From NCBI GenBank assembly GCA_038496675.1, contig CM076659.1, forward strand, positions 17,430,219-17,494,218: DNA of 64,000 nt, written 5' to 3'. Shown in pieces: positions 23,735 through 35,849 of this stretch. This DNA comes from Rachycentron canadum (taxonomy: Eukaryota; Chordata; Actinopteri; Carangiformes; Rachycentridae). The notes under the pieces were generated by a model, which searched no databases, had not been told where the DNA came from, and saw only the letters and a program-made list of their open reading frames with translations. Both the position numbers and the translations under genes were made by a program. Position 1 is the stretch's first letter; every line of letters begins with the position of its first letter.

Positions 23735-23845
23735 TTTTGTGTAGAAGTTGTGGGTTCAACCCTTGAACTCCTCACCACTGGGTGCATGTGATCTATGAGT
23801 TGTCCCTCAAGAGTGTCTCTAAAGTAACTTTGGGAGAAATAGTAA
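23735..23845. repeat. possible tRNA-derived SINE fragment
   Basis: GTGGGTTCAACCC resembles a pol III B box. It is followed by GGGTGCATGTGAT and a degenerate run like the body of common fish SINEs. No A box or intact ends are visible, so this is tentative. Confidence 0.35.
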
Positions 23846-23849
23846 TAAA

Positions 23850-24330
23850 TGATAATGTTTGAGTGCAACCACAAATCCCCAAGTCCAGTTAAATTTGGAC
23901 AATTTGGATATTTTTTTTTTGTCAAGATTTCTTTCCCTCATATATGGTGATATTGATGAAGGAAATACATCCTGTAACCATACTTGGAGGGAAAAAAGGG
24001 TATTAAATAGTCACATGAATTAGATCACCACTACTTTTCACATGATCATACAATCCACAGCAGATGTTAGAGGTAGAGAGTGAGGACAACTAAGAAATAA
24101 GAAAATTAGTGTCAAAATTAAGTGTGCACTATTTCAAAAGTGAGCTCAAGCTGTTAAATGTTGTATTGACTGCTACGTTTGTTCTAGATGTGGATGTTTA
24201 GAAATAAAATGTTTTAAATCTCCATCAGACATTCCTTCTGAAGATTCGGGCATCATTTGCAAGTTAATAGATCTTATAAAAACCGGCTGTCTGCATCAAA
24301 AGTTCACACTGGAGCTACTTTCTGTCAGGT
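23850..24330. other. AT-rich non-coding stretch
   Basis: Nothing recognised; includes a T-run at about 23910-23919. Confidence 0.5.
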
Positions 24331-24720
24331 TGTACTTTGGCCGTTGGCCTCATTGCTACTTGGCTAGTTGACCGGTCCGCATACATGTCAATACAGACCC
24401 TTGGCTCCTCTTAATTGAGACGTATCTATATCGAGCAGCCAAATCTACAAGTCACTCATTGAATATGAAAAATGAAGTATGGGAGGGAGAGGGGAGAGTG
24501 GGTGAGAGATCAATGATATAGATCTGCATGTGCAGTCTGAGCCTCCATCCTGTGTGTGTGAGTGTGTGTGTGTGTGTGTGAGTTTGTATATGTTGGGGGT
24601 GCTGCAGCATTATTGGACATCTGAATGAGTAATGACGTCGTCCCAGACTGGGCAATTACCACCAGCGCTCGTTTATTAAAGAGGGGATGGAGAGATGGAG
24701 GAAGGAGGATGGTGGCTCTG
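24330..24720. promoter_or_regulatory. candidate cis-regulatory block interrupted by (GT)n
   Basis: Single-copy blocks flank a GT tract (24551-24580). The right part has TAATGACGTCGTC near 24630 (CRE-like ACGTC core), GCAATTACC and CAGCGCTCG. The left part has TTGACCGGTCCGC near 24368. Composition suggests a regulatory element; conservation was not tested. Confidence 0.28.
24551..24580. repeat. (GT)n microsatellite
   Basis: GT units with one GA interruption. Confidence 0.95.
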
Positions 24721-24829
24721 GTGCCAAGGGAATGGAGGATGAATGGGTGTAGGAAATGACAGAAGGAACAAACTAAGGAAATTCTACATTTATTCCATAT
24801 CATTCATTGAAAATGTCATCCCTCAAATG

Positions 24830-26150
24830 TAAATTTTAGCACTTTAGCTCAACATGGGGGTAGCACTTTAGTTCTGCCTTTGGGTTTTGGTGGCTGTGTG
24901 TTTCTAAACGATCTAAAAAGGGTGTGGTTGATTTCTGGGCTGATGTTGTTGAGGAACAGCTCATTTCCCCCTCGATACATCTGATTGATTTTGAGTTTAG
25001 GTCATTTTAGCTTGTTAGCTAACAGCTATCCATCAATGTCTCGTTATAAGCACATCTGATTAGCACAGAAGCTAGCAGATCAAGCAGAACCAATTATGAG
25101 CTGGAAGCGTCAAACAGTCCCATGTTAACATCAACAATGGAGGCTTTGTTAAATTAGCCTTCTGGGTATTTAGTCAGACAGAAGTTTGGAGGTTTACTGA
25201 GCTGATTTAGGAAGGGAAGAGCACCAGACGACTAGATGAGACATGCTGGATCACAAAGTCATGGATTCACACAATTGTAGTACTTAATCGCTAGCACTTA
25301 ATTTACTGACCCTCAAAAATATTTTTGCAGTAACATTTGTCATCAAAGCAAAGTTATTATTAGCCATTAATTGTTGGTGATTCTCATAAAGGCTTTAAAC
25401 AATCTTTATTTTTCCAACAAGCTAATTTTGTGTCTGCTCTTTCTAGAGATAAAGTAGCATGACATCACCCAGATTTTCAAAGTTGATTTTGATCAAATAT
25501 CCACTGAACAAACCATCAAACTCCAGCTGACCCCATCCATCTAGGTAACAAACTACAGAGAGAAATTCTCCCCCTCCCACACACTCTTTCCCTGCCTTTC
25601 CATTTTGCCTTCTCCTTCCCACTTCTCACCTCCTCTCTTTTCTCACCCTGTCTGTCTGGATGTCTGAAATGCTAAGAAAACATTGTGGCTATGTTGGCTA
25701 TGCTGAGAATCAGTCAGCAGCTGCTTGGTGATCAATGGGAAAGAAAACAAATCGTGGCCAAAGGAATTTGGGTTTTGAACTTTTCCCCACTCAAAACCAA
25801 CGTTTGACAAATGATAGTCGATATAGATGGTTGTGTGCATGCATATGTGTGTGTGTGTGTGTGGATGTATATGTACATGTAACCAACAATGCATATGTGA
25901 GGATGCAGTATATTTGTGATTCTCTGTGTTAGTAGTTTATAGACCTACAGTATGCAATGTGTGTGCATTTTCTGCCTCAATCTTTCTGGTTGCTTTGTTA
26001 TTCCTCTGCAACCCTACCAGACATCGATGTGTGTCTATTTTCGCATACATAAATAGTGTGTTTATGCACATTTATCTCAGAGAGAAAGAAACAGGGCCTC
26101 ACTTGCCCTTGTCCATTTGAACCACATCCTGCCCCCCACCCTCACATGAG
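24830..26150. other. non-coding stretch with short low-complexity runs
   Basis: AT-rich sequence with a pyrimidine-rich patch (25565-25650) and a short GT run (25845-25861). No gene or repeat family is supported. Confidence 0.45.
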
Positions 26151-26159
26151 TACATGAGT

Positions 26160-26350
26160 AATTGAACAGTAGTATACCCCCTCCGTTATGTATACACACA
26201 TTCATAGATTGGCAAGACGTGCTTGACTCATGACTCAACCCCAGACGCTTGCCATGGCCACTGTGTTGGTCTAGTGGTGCCACAGCACTCGGAGCGTCCT
26301 TGCTCTGTCCCTGCCATGTCACGAACCCACATAGAGGGTATATTGTTCAT
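26160..26350. promoter_or_regulatory. candidate regulatory block with paired AP-1 sites
   Basis: Two consensus AP-1/TRE heptamers, TGACTCA, lie back to back at 26224-26230 and 26231-26237. The surrounding sequence is single-copy and GC-richer than its flanks (CACTCGGAGCGTCC near 26286-26299). Confidence 0.35.
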
Positions 26351-26459
26351 CAAGCTTGGGAAAGACCAGAGTTCAAAGACATTAATAGCTACGATGTGTA
26401 ATTTCCCCCCCTCCTCCCTCCTGTTCCACATCCTCCACTCATTCAGCTTTTAGGAAATT

Positions 26460-27030
26460 TGGGTTTTGGGAATGGGGATATTTCATCTGGGAAAGTACCA
26501 TTGACAAAACTTGACTGTTCTGCAGACAAGCAACTGTTAACTACTAATTTTTTTAAAATGCTAAGATTTGTATTTCTGCAACTTCACTCTTTGAAAATCC
26601 ATTACTTAAATTTAAAATGAGTAGGCTTAAAGAAAATCAAAGAAAACACTTTTTATTATGATGAATTTAACGTGGTTGCTCTAAAAATTGATGCCTTATT
26701 TTGTATGTTCTTATTTGAAATAGTTTCCACATGTACAGTTTATTTTGACAAAATCAAAAGTGAACTGAAAGAAACACTTTGTTTTATATATATATATAAT
26801 ATTCTTCACCTGGTTTTATTGTGTGTTTTTGTCACTTGCAAACCTTTAACCTCCACATTATGGGTTTCTTAAGATTGTGGGTGACAGTAATATCCCTCTC
26901 TCTTTGAGCAGAGGAGCAAGACCGATACTAACACGTATTCCCTTCTAAATATATACACCCTCTTCGGTCTCCATTTAACACATAGGATTTGTCTGTGATC
27001 TTAAAACAAATGTTTAACCCCCCCTCACTG
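26460..27030. other. AT-rich non-coding stretch
   Basis: Includes an AT-dinucleotide run at about 26788-26800. No gene recognised. Confidence 0.5.
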
Positions 27031-27039
27031 TAGTGGGTG

Positions 27040-27200
27040 TGCCACTATGTGCAAGCACCACATCTTACGTGCCACTAAGGAGCCTGAGATGATTAGCCTG
27101 AGCTTGTCTCCTGTGTGCTAATTGCCAAGCCCAGCATCACCTTCGCTATTGTCTAATTAGTCTTAACAAGATGAACTGAACACCAATTAAAGTGACCAAA
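27040..27200. promoter_or_regulatory. candidate homeodomain-motif block
   Basis: Four homeodomain-type cores lie within about 100 bp: GATTAG near 27093, GCTAATTGCC near 27117, CTAATTAGTC near 27153 and CAATTAAAG near 27182. The sequence is single-copy. Regulatory role is inferred. Confidence 0.3.
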
Positions 27201-27229
27201 TCAGGGCTTTGAATAAAAAACATGTGTAA

Positions 27230-27720
27230 TGATTGTTATCTGTTGTGTTGTTCAAATACCATAGAACTAACTTTTTTTTAGTGCTGCTACAGATTTAACT
27301 TTTACTCAGGTAAAAACTGGTCTAAAATAATAAGACACTAATTTATTCCTTTGTTAAAATATAGAAATGTGCTGTTTGCTTGAAGTCGGTGGATAATGCC
27401 CATGGAGTTCATAGTGATTGTCACTTAAAACTTAATAAAACAGCAGAAATGTAAAAAGTAAAACATCATCACTTTCACAGACCTGCAAACATGAGCGCAA
27501 ATACACATATCTACATGCCTATAAGCCCTCAACTCCCACATATAAAGACATAGACCACTTTTTCAATATAGGTGTCACAAACATGAATTATAAATCAGCA
27601 TCCTCTTCCACCTCAGTGTTCAGGCTTTTACCACCCCCCTCTTCTTTTATTTTTATGTAAAACACATTGTGAAAGGTCAGTGGAGAGATGCAGCAGAGAA
27701 AAAGTGAGAGCATGAGAGAG
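27230..27720. other. AT-rich non-coding stretch
   Basis: Nothing recognised. Confidence 0.5.
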
Positions 27721-27840
27721 TTGAGTGTGTGTTTCTGTGTATGTGTGCATGCAAGTATGTATGTGCGTGCATGTGTGGATATGATTATGATTGTAATTCC
27801 TTGGTGTGTGTGTGTGTGTGTGTGTGTGTGAGCGTGTGTA
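27721..27840. repeat. GT-rich tract with (GT)n
   Basis: Imperfect GT/AT-rich sequence culminating in a perfect (GT)n at 27804-27830. Confidence 0.95.
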
Positions 27841-27849
27841 TGTTTTCAG

Positions 27850-29100
27850 CAGGGGTAAAGCTCTGTCTCCTATGCATGCTGTGCTCATTGAGAAGTGGTG
27901 TCTTGTGGCTAGGGGGGGTGCCGGCAAGAGGGCAGGCGGGCGGCCAGGCACCAAAGAAAGAGGTCACATCCATATTCATCGGATTGGACATGCACATGTA
28001 AACCACTTTTAATATGCCGTGACAGGGGAAAGTTGTGTTGAGGCGGAAGGAGATAGAGAGAAAGGGTGAGGGAAAGACAGGATGGTGACAAATATGGAAG
28101 GAATAGTTGTGAGAAATGTGCACATGTGCATGTTCATTGGGCCTTGAGTGACTTTCTGGATGAATGAGAATGACCTGCAATGATCAGATTTAGGCAGTCA
28201 TAAATTATTCTTACTCTTGAAAGAAAATCTTTGTTGTGATTATCAGGGCTGTGGTTAAAAAAATAACATACCCTAACCATATTTAGTTAGAAATGGTAAC
28301 TTGTCAAGCACCTATATGCAGCACTTAAGTTTACTGCTTTAGAGTTCAGTCCAGAAAAAGTCAAATGACTGACAGCTACAATAACAAAGAGATACATATT
28401 ACTTAATATTATTCGATTGGGTATCGAGCAAGTTAAAATAAATTAACAAAGCATATTACCTTTTTGGCAAAATGAACAAATAATTTAAGGTTGAGTATCC
28501 ATGAATCACTTTGAATCCCCAGAATAGAATAAGAGTAAAAGAGTAAAATTGGTGACTTAACAAAAAGATGGGATGATTAAAAGAAAAGCCTCAAAAGTGA
28601 CCATTGTACAGAGAAGCTACTCTATCTGAAAATCTTTAGTCAATAAAGTGCAAAGAGTATTTGGAGAGGAGTTGTGCATTTACATTTGGTTGTTATTTTT
28701 TCTTAGAGAAACCTTTTAGGAAATTATGTTTTTTCATTCTCACCATATAGACAATATGGCTGTTGCAGTGTATACCAACTAGAGATATTCCCAGTGAATT
28801 CAAACAGTTAACTCATGTCAAAAGACTCCAAAAGGAATGGTTGTTATAAAAAGGGCACTTTGAGGTCAGTGGGGGCATATCATCTTCACATCATAACGGG
28901 GGCCCAGGTAGCTAGTTATGACAATGTGGCATTATATGGCAGCGTTTGAAGTTGGCCAGTGACAGCCTCTCACTGTAAGCACCTGTCACAAGCCTCTGCT
29001 TTGAAGTTCGAAGTGATGAAAAAGAAATGTAAAGAAAAAACGTAATCCAATCAAGTTATGGAGTCATGTCAAAGCTGTGCTTTAGAGACTTGACGAGATA
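27850..29100. other. non-coding stretch, left end GC-richer
   Basis: 27900-27955 is GC-rich (GGCAAGAGGGCAGGCGGGCGG). The rest is AT-rich. No coding evidence on either strand. Confidence 0.4.
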
Positions 29101-29114
29101 GTGTGGTTTTTGTA

Positions 29115-29139
29115 TGTGTGTGTGTGTGTGTGTGTGTGT
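29115..29139. repeat. (GT)n microsatellite
   Basis: About 12 uninterrupted GT units. Confidence 0.95.
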
Positions 29140-29219
29140 ATGTGATATCTGTCCATAGAAAGAAGGAGGGCTGCAAATGTATTAAGTAGTGGGATGGCAC
29201 TTCAGATAGAATTGGAAGA

Positions 29220-29600
29220 ATAGGACCTTTTTGCGGGACACTTAACCTCCTGATACCCTACTGGATGGCCCTTTTGACAATGGCACCACTTACTGTGTCA
29301 CTGTCATGAGGCACTGTGTTCAACCCTTACTTGTATGGGACCACATTGGACCATCCCTGGGGTGGGAAGGGGTCACAGTGGGGGTTAGACTCAAGGGATG
29401 GGATTTTCTAGTAACTCTACTCCTGACTTTTCAGACAACACCAGAGTCCCTTGGGCATCTCCGCCCTCTATGGGCTTTAATTCCAAAAAAGGTTTAGTGG
29501 CGACAGGAGCTTCCCTAAGCGGACAAATTATGCTATCGGTTTCCCTGCTCTTGTTGGGGGAATGAGATCGCCTGGCTTCCCTTGAAGTGGAAGAGAAGTT
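29220..29600. promoter_or_regulatory. single-copy block of unclear role
   Basis: Moderate GC sequence with GGGTGGGAAGGGGTCACAGTG near 29360 and retained CpGs near 29460 and 29500-29521. Short overlapping open frames lack domains. An old, unrecognised repeat is an alternative. Confidence 0.2.
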
Positions 29601-29619
29601 CTCCATCTGGAAATGTGTT

Positions 29620-30730
29620 TGGGGTCTATCAAGTCAAAGCTGACCTGAATTTGCAAGCACATCTGTTCTCTTGTGACTATTTAAATTAACCATGATCCTT
29701 TGTGTTTAATGGAAGATAGTTTTAATCCAAACACATGATACTCTATCAGTGGCATTGTCTTTGGCGGAAGCTGGGAGTCAGGTTTATCCTGTCCAGCAGA
29801 GCAGTGTGCAGTGAATCTTCCTGGGCTCTAACTTCCAGCTTGCCTTGAACAGTGGGGAATCCTCCTCAATCACTACAAGGAGGTCCTCTCAGCTTCACTC
29901 ATATTTTAACCACCAGCCCCACGCCATGGGATGCTGTGTAACGGCCCATCAGTGGCTGTAACCTAAGTGCCAAAATTGCTTTTTGACGATGTACCTAGTG
30001 TTGTTTTAAGAGCCCCTCTCTGTCCTGCCCAGCCCCCACCTCCACAAAATATGATTTAATCATTTTTCTCACTTACTTTTCTCAGCATGTGAGCAAAGAG
30101 AAAGAAAGAGAGGGAAACTGAGAGGGGGGGGCAGAGAAGAGCATTCCAAAGTGGTGAAGAAGGGGAGACATTACAGCAGTTATTTCCGCAGTGAAGAGGA
30201 GAAAACCTCTTACAAGGCAGTTCTTAATAGGATCTGGTCGCCGAAGCTGAAGCCAGGCTACTCCTCTTGAGAAGTCCTCTGGGTGAAAATCTGAGCAGGC
30301 TTTTAATCAAGAGGCAGTGGACATTATACAAACAAGACCCTGTACTGATGTCATACTGACAAATCTGTCCCTTTAAAACTCAGACTTCATTATTTACATT
30401 GACTTTTTTTTCCTTCTCTGTTGCACTTGGTGTTCAAATAAACTGTCTATTTTACCAATCTGAATGTAGGGACTTGTGCCACTCAAAGAGCTGCCCCAAA
30501 CTGGACACACAAAAATATTTAATTTTTTCTAAATATCCCACAGACCATTGCATCACCAAGTGTTATCATAGCTGCCAGGCCTGATCTCCGCTCAATGCAG
30601 TGGGACCCCAAACCGAGCTGCCACAGCTTTGATACTGAACAGTTGCATATTTGCACATTCACCAGATACAGGATTGTGGTATTTTTTCCACCGCATTGTG
30701 TCAAAGCAGAAGACTCTGACACCGGAGATG
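29620..30730. other. non-coding stretch, nothing secure
   Basis: Mixed sequence with a purine-rich G-run at about 30120-30135 and AT-rich flanks. Confidence 0.45.
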
Positions 30731-30740
30731 AAGGCTTGCA

Positions 30741-30920
30741 TGGTTAAGTTTAGGCAACAAAAACACTTTGGTTAATGTGAGGGAAAGAATGTGGTGTCAA
30801 GTAAATGTTAATAAAGTAAACACATCCTGTTTCGTGCTTCAAGTCACTTTTGACTTTTTCAATATTTAATCAAGACCGCAACGCTTCCCTAATCTTAACC
30901 AAATGCTGTGAGTGCTGAAA
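30741..30920. repeat. dispersed fish repeat, copy 1
   Basis: TGGTTAAGTTTAGGCAACAA near the left end and CTTAACCAAATGCTGTGAGTGC near the right are the wording of a common fish repeat. A second copy in this window (36778-36947) shares both ends in the same orientation. Confidence 0.6.
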
Positions 30921-30924
30921 TGTA

Positions 30925-32380
30925 ATCATAAAAATGTTTGATCATGATTTAACTGATATGAGCTGATTATGAGGAAAACAAATGAAATCTGATGTCAGTG
31001 AATGTTTTTCCCCTATTCCAAGTTTTGTGACTTGGCAGATATGTTCACCAAATCCGTCATTATGTTGTTTAAAAAGTATGTGTTTGTGTAGACCTTATTT
31101 GTTTTTGCTAATTAGGCATGAACACAATTTCTAGGAAACAGGGTTGGGTTTGGTCTGATGCCTCCTGGGTGGAAAAAGTGACTGTGACTTCATCAGTCAC
31201 TTGTTTTCCTCAGATTTTTTTTCCAGACTCATCCAAAATAACCTGGTTCACTGTGGGAAAATGTTTTGTTTATAGATCCCAGTTGGCATTGATGAAACAG
31301 GTTAGCAACAGTTAAGCTGAGATGAAAAGAAGTGGGGTAGAGTTAAGTAGATGGCATTCATCAGTTCAAATATTAATGAGTCAGCCTGAGCCCTCCTTCA
31401 GGCCTGCTGTGGACAACCAACTACTCATATATTTAAAACCGCAAGTAACCCCTGTTTTAATGTCGGAATAGCTGCCACACTTGTCATCACCTAAGTCTCT
31501 CGTCTCTCTGCTCATCTCTTCCCATCCCAGTCTCCTTCTTAGGAACATATTGTTCCCACACCCTGCCTGCTACAGTGGTTGACACCCACTTGAGAGCTCT
31601 GAAGCACTGTGTACATATGACCACAAGTGGTGTTACTGTTACCAGGGATCACCTTACCCACTGCCATCAGTTATAAGTCTGACAGAGGCCCAGTGTGGGT
31701 TTAATGGGGGCGTTGTGGTATATACATTATCTGTACAATGGTCTGCCCTAACTCGATATGGGAATTCTGCAGCATGGTTAAAACAGACTGTTTCCTAGAA
31801 AGTAAATGTGTGTATAAAATTGCCAGTAGCCAAATAAATTCCCCTGTTGTACTTTCATTGTCAAACTCTTCTTTACCTTGTCAGAGCTCTATTTAAAATG
31901 TGTTGATCATTTTTTGACCATATCAACAAGTTGGTGTTATTTTATCTGCAGTAAACAGTGATGTTTGCTGCTATGTGTATTAATTGTTGTCTTTGCGTAG
32001 CATATGAGCATTCATCCATCTGCGGTTTGTAGCAGTCATGTGAAGTCAGTCTGATTAAAGAGTCTGTTAAGGAGCTCATGCCTGTGTTTGTGTCCTGGTT
32101 GTACTATTTGAGTAAAGGGTGGGGTGAGATATGTATTTTTGACAGACATGCTTTCCTGAAACAGGTGGTTCTGTGGATGTCTGGTTCTGCAACAGCTTTC
32201 TTATTCATGATAGAAATTGTATTTTTAAATATCTATTTAAATATCTATTTGAAGTATATATGTATATGTAAAGGGAGCTCCCCTGCTGGTGGTTTAGTCC
32301 AGGTGATTCGATTATTTACTGGGAGTGCATATATATGGTTGTCCGAGGTGTTGGTTGTTGGTGCTTTTGCTACCCATAGT
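30925..32380. other. AT-rich non-coding stretch
   Basis: Includes a small tandem of AAATATCTATTT units at about 32228-32250. No coding evidence. Confidence 0.45.
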
Positions 32381-32479
32381 GAAACAATAAAGGCCCAAAT
32401 GAGGACTCAACTGATGTTTGTCTGAGCCTCACTCATTCCCAACTATAGGCTACCATGACAATGATTACATTAGCAAACA

Positions 32480-32660
32480 TCCAGCAGACATGGAGCACAA
32501 CATCAGCATTTACCAGGTGTTTCTGCCCACCTGACAAAGTCCAAATATTTATTCTGCCTATAACTCTGCCTTGGTCTCCACCGACTATTGAGAGAAATAT
32601 CTGGCTCTTTAAGCTGCTAAATGCACCACTATGGTCACCAGTCTGTCTGTAGCTTTGTCT
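32480..32660. repeat. dispersed repeat, copy 1
   Basis: The core GGTCTCCACCGACTATTGAG, TATCTGGCTCTTT and GCTGCTAAATGCACCAC (about 32572-32628) recurs in altered form at 34373-34440. It matches a repeat I recognise from fish genomes; the left portion has ACCTGACAAAGTCC. Class unknown. Confidence 0.6.
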
Positions 32661-32699
32661 CTGTTTGCTGCCTCTCATGAACTGGCTCAAAGTTCAGAC

Positions 32700-33060
32700 A
32701 AAAAGGGGTCAGAACGCATCAGTAGAAATCAGAATAAGAAGTCAGAACGAAATCAGTAGTGTAGCTGGTTGCATGAATGACTGAAGAGGGTTGTATGCTG
32801 ACATAAGCGGACGGTGTTGGGAGTTTACTGTCAGAGAGTGTGGGACTGAGCACGTCAGCTTTGACAGCCCGGGTGAACCTCTTCTCTTTGACAACCTCCA
32901 CTCTGCATGGCTTCTTCCTGAAAGGGGAGGAGACCAACTAAACCAAACTGGGCCGGGAAAGCGGATGGGTCATCACAGTGAGGAGAGTTTTTCTGAAGGG
33001 TTTTATGAGAATGAACCTAAAACACAGTGAAACTGCACAACGTAAAAACGAAACAAGAAG
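32700..33060. other. unclassified block with overlapping short frames
   Basis: Single-copy-looking sequence with retained CpGs around 32808-32870. Open frames exist on both strands (+ 32791-33030, - 32719-32937) but neither shows a recognisable domain. It could be a decayed mobile element or ordinary intergenic DNA. Confidence 0.3.
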
Positions 33061-33072
33061 CTAAAAAAGGCA

Positions 33073-33100
33073 AAAAAAATAAAATAAAATAAAATAAAAA
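33073..33100. repeat. (AAAAT)n microsatellite
   Basis: About five AAAAT units preceded by an A-run. Confidence 0.95.
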
Positions 33101-33109
33101 CAATCTAAA

Positions 33110-33590
33110 ATGTTTGTTAGGCACAGGTTTTCATTCTTGAGTCAATATCAAAAACATTGATTAATGCAAGATTACTTGATTTGTAACTTTGCACCTCAGC
33201 CTTCAAGTAGTTGTGTTTAGCTTCCCTTGACTTCTCTTCCCCATTACTATGATAAATGAATAACAGGTAAAGGTCAACATATAATAAACTGTACTGTCTT
33301 TACATTAGGTTTGCCTGACATTATCAAGATGAGATAAATTTATTTTTCATTGATCTCAGACAATAGGTCACAGACTGATAGTTTGGCACTGTTCTGTCAG
33401 TTAGTCATTCTCGTCAGTGGTTGTTCAGGGGCTGAGACTTGATATTGCAGATGTTCACTTTGGAAACCTCATTTCGATGAAAACCTACCACTGTCATTCA
33501 CTGGAGAGACCTCAGCACTATTTTGTAGGTCATCATAAGAAAAAAAAAGGAAAAACATCGGTGCCAGTGTCCTTTCAGCAAGCCCTTGCC
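33110..33590. other. AT-rich non-coding stretch
   Basis: Nothing recognised. Confidence 0.45.
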
Positions 33591-33599
33591 CCTTCACTC

Positions 33600-33800
33600 A
33601 GCTCCCTCTTTCACCTCTTCAGTGCCTATCCAACCCGTGATAATAATGACGAACATCATTTATGCAAATGTAATTAGGCCAAGAAACATGATAGTGGAGT
33701 GCAGGGTGCCAATGGAAATTTATCATTGAACACTCAGGCTCTAAACATTCAATTAAAATATTGAATTTCACCAGATTTAATCTAAACGTAATAAATTAAG
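33600..33800. promoter_or_regulatory. candidate regulatory block with octamer and homeodomain sites
   Basis: A perfect POU octamer, ATGCAAAT (33662-33669), is followed after 1 bp by TAATTA (33671-33676), an arrangement typical of developmental enhancers. CATTCAATTAAAATATTGAA lies near 33748. The sequence is single-copy. Confidence 0.35.
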
Positions 33801-33829
33801 CAGTGGAAGAAGGGTTTGAAGTAGAGCAG

Positions 33830-34370
33830 GCTGACATTTGGCTGTCAGTATCACACTTGGAGATGGTCATTGATTCCACAACAAGTCTCCAAGATGCAGA
33901 TGGGTAGACAGAGAATTGGGAGGGATGGTGAAGTCTGTTCCTTATCTCTGTATCTGGGTCAGTTTTTCACCTGCTTGGTGAGTTGACAGTAGACATCTAG
34001 CTAAGACAAAACTAGTGAAAAATAATTCAGTTAAAGTGTATTCAGATATGTAGTGTTACTCACACTATATAAGTGTGGTTTAAGAGGCTCTTCCATACCA
34101 TTAAAGCAGTTTAAACTGAGCCTCTATTTGAAACAATGTTGGAAAGTAGTAACTAAAAACAGGAAAGCAAAGGAGAGGACACAGACATGCTATGCTATGA
34201 TTTCAGTCAGGCATCTCTCATGACATAGCAAGTAGTGGTGGGGCAGTTGTCAAACAGTGATCTAAAACAAGCTTGGATGAGTCACACGTCATCACTATCA
34301 TCTTATAAAATGAATGTGATGAACATGCATTCCAGTTGAGATCTGAATGGAAGTCAAATACTCTTCTTTC
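33830..34370. other. non-coding stretch, nothing recognised
   Basis: Mixed AT-rich sequence. Confidence 0.45.
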
Positions 34371-34372
34371 AG

Positions 34373-34440
34373 CTCTGTTTTGGTCTCCAATAACTCCTGA
34401 GAGAAGTATCTGGCTTTTCTGCTGCTAAATGCCCCACAGC
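34373..34440. repeat. dispersed repeat, copy 2 (short)
   Basis: TTTGGTCTCCAATAACTCC, TATCTGGCTTTTC and GCTGCTAAATGCCCCAC align in order with the copy near 32563-32640. Only the central portion is recognisable. Confidence 0.55.
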
Positions 34441-34459
34441 GGTGCAAGTGAACCACAGC

Positions 34460-35040
34460 CATAGTGTTTTGTATTATAAACCAAGGAAATTAAGAAATCA
34501 ACTATAAGTGACAACAACAGCAATGACAACAGTTGTGATATAAAATGTTGAAAATGAAAAAAATTCTGCTGACCTTTGCTAATGTCTCTTTGCACTCTAC
34601 TGCTCTTCTCATGAAAACACCATGATAACAGCAGATGTGTGATAAATCAAGGCAACTGAAAGGGCTCAACAGCAGTGACACTGTGTGAGATTTGTATGCT
34701 GCTCAGAATTTCCAAACAGCATGCTTGTTTTCATCTAATTGGCTTTTTTTTGGAGCGATAGTAAACCTGAGATGTGTTGCTTGTGGATGTGTTTCCAAGG
34801 TGATAAAGTTTTCACTCTGAAGGTGACGAGAGGTTGGGAAACTATTACACTGGCTCACAGTTTGTTGCTTAAGTTCATCTCTACATTTAGATGCACATGG
34901 AGAATTTTTATACCAGATGGAAATAAGAAATATTTGAAAAATATAACTTTTCCACAGTATGCACTGGTTAAACAGCTTCATTCCTGCATAAAAATAAAAA
35001 TATATTGTATATAATTTACATTTCTAGATGTACAATGTAA
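34460..35040. other. AT-rich non-coding stretch
   Basis: Overlapping open frames at about 34703-35014 on both strands show no domain. Confidence 0.45.
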
Positions 35041-35400
35041 AGTGAGGTGAACCAGCTGAATGCCCTCATCTGTGTCTGCTAAACGTAGCGTGAGTGCTTC
35101 TTGAGAGCTGATCCCCACTCGAGACAAAAGCTGCAATTTCAGCCTCGGCTCATACAAACAACTTACAAGCTGTGTGAATACAGATCCAAAGAAGTGCTGC
35201 ACTCTTGAGAGCTGTACTCTTCTCTGCTTGCTGTGAGACAATGTCAGAGTTTGCATCTTGTAATGCGTTCTGCTCCATTCGTGTTTACATACTGAGGACA
35301 CGGCCGCCTGCCTGCCTCGGCTTCATGGTAATGAGCCGCCATTGTCCCAGTTCTCTTAATATCACATTAGAATTTCATCTCAAGGGGGGAGTGTGAGAAC
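35040..35400. promoter_or_regulatory. candidate cis-regulatory block
   Basis: Single-copy, GC-richer block. GAGAGCTGATC near 35105 and GAGAGCTGTAC near 35206 are near-repeats, and ATGGTAATGAGCCGCCATTG lies near 35326. No splice or coding evidence. Confidence 0.27.
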
Positions 35401-35845
35401 TTTGTATGTTTAATGAATAAGACTGGGGATAAGAGTGTCTTATTGGTTGCATTAATGCTCTTTTTTTTGTCCCCTGTCCCTCTGTACATATTGTGCATAA
35501 TATCAAACATGACCTGATTTCTCCCCTATTTCCATAACGCCCCTCTGGATCTTGGTGGTATTTTGTCACATTTTGTGCTGCATTTGAAAGCACAGGGCAC
35601 TACAGTGAGGTCTGTGTAAGAATGAGGGATATGAGAGATGTCCCACAGATTTCACAGGCATGCTGCTTTAGAAGGAGTAAGTCATTTAAATACATTTTAG
35701 ACACAGTTAAGACTTCTTGATTTCCATCCAAAAAAAATTATTTCATGCTTGGAAAACCCAGTCTTTGTCTGCTTTGTGATGTTTAAAACAAAAATAATGA
35801 CTATGAGGATAATATTATCTAGGCCAGTTTTTGTACTGCTTATTT
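35400..35845. other. AT-rich non-coding stretch
   Basis: Nothing recognised. Confidence 0.5.
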
Positions 35846-35849
35846 GATT

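Noticed and set aside
32719..33030. Two overlapping frames of 72 and 79 codons on opposite strands
   Set aside because: Protein-like at first glance, but no recognisable domain on either strand; kept only as an unclassified block.
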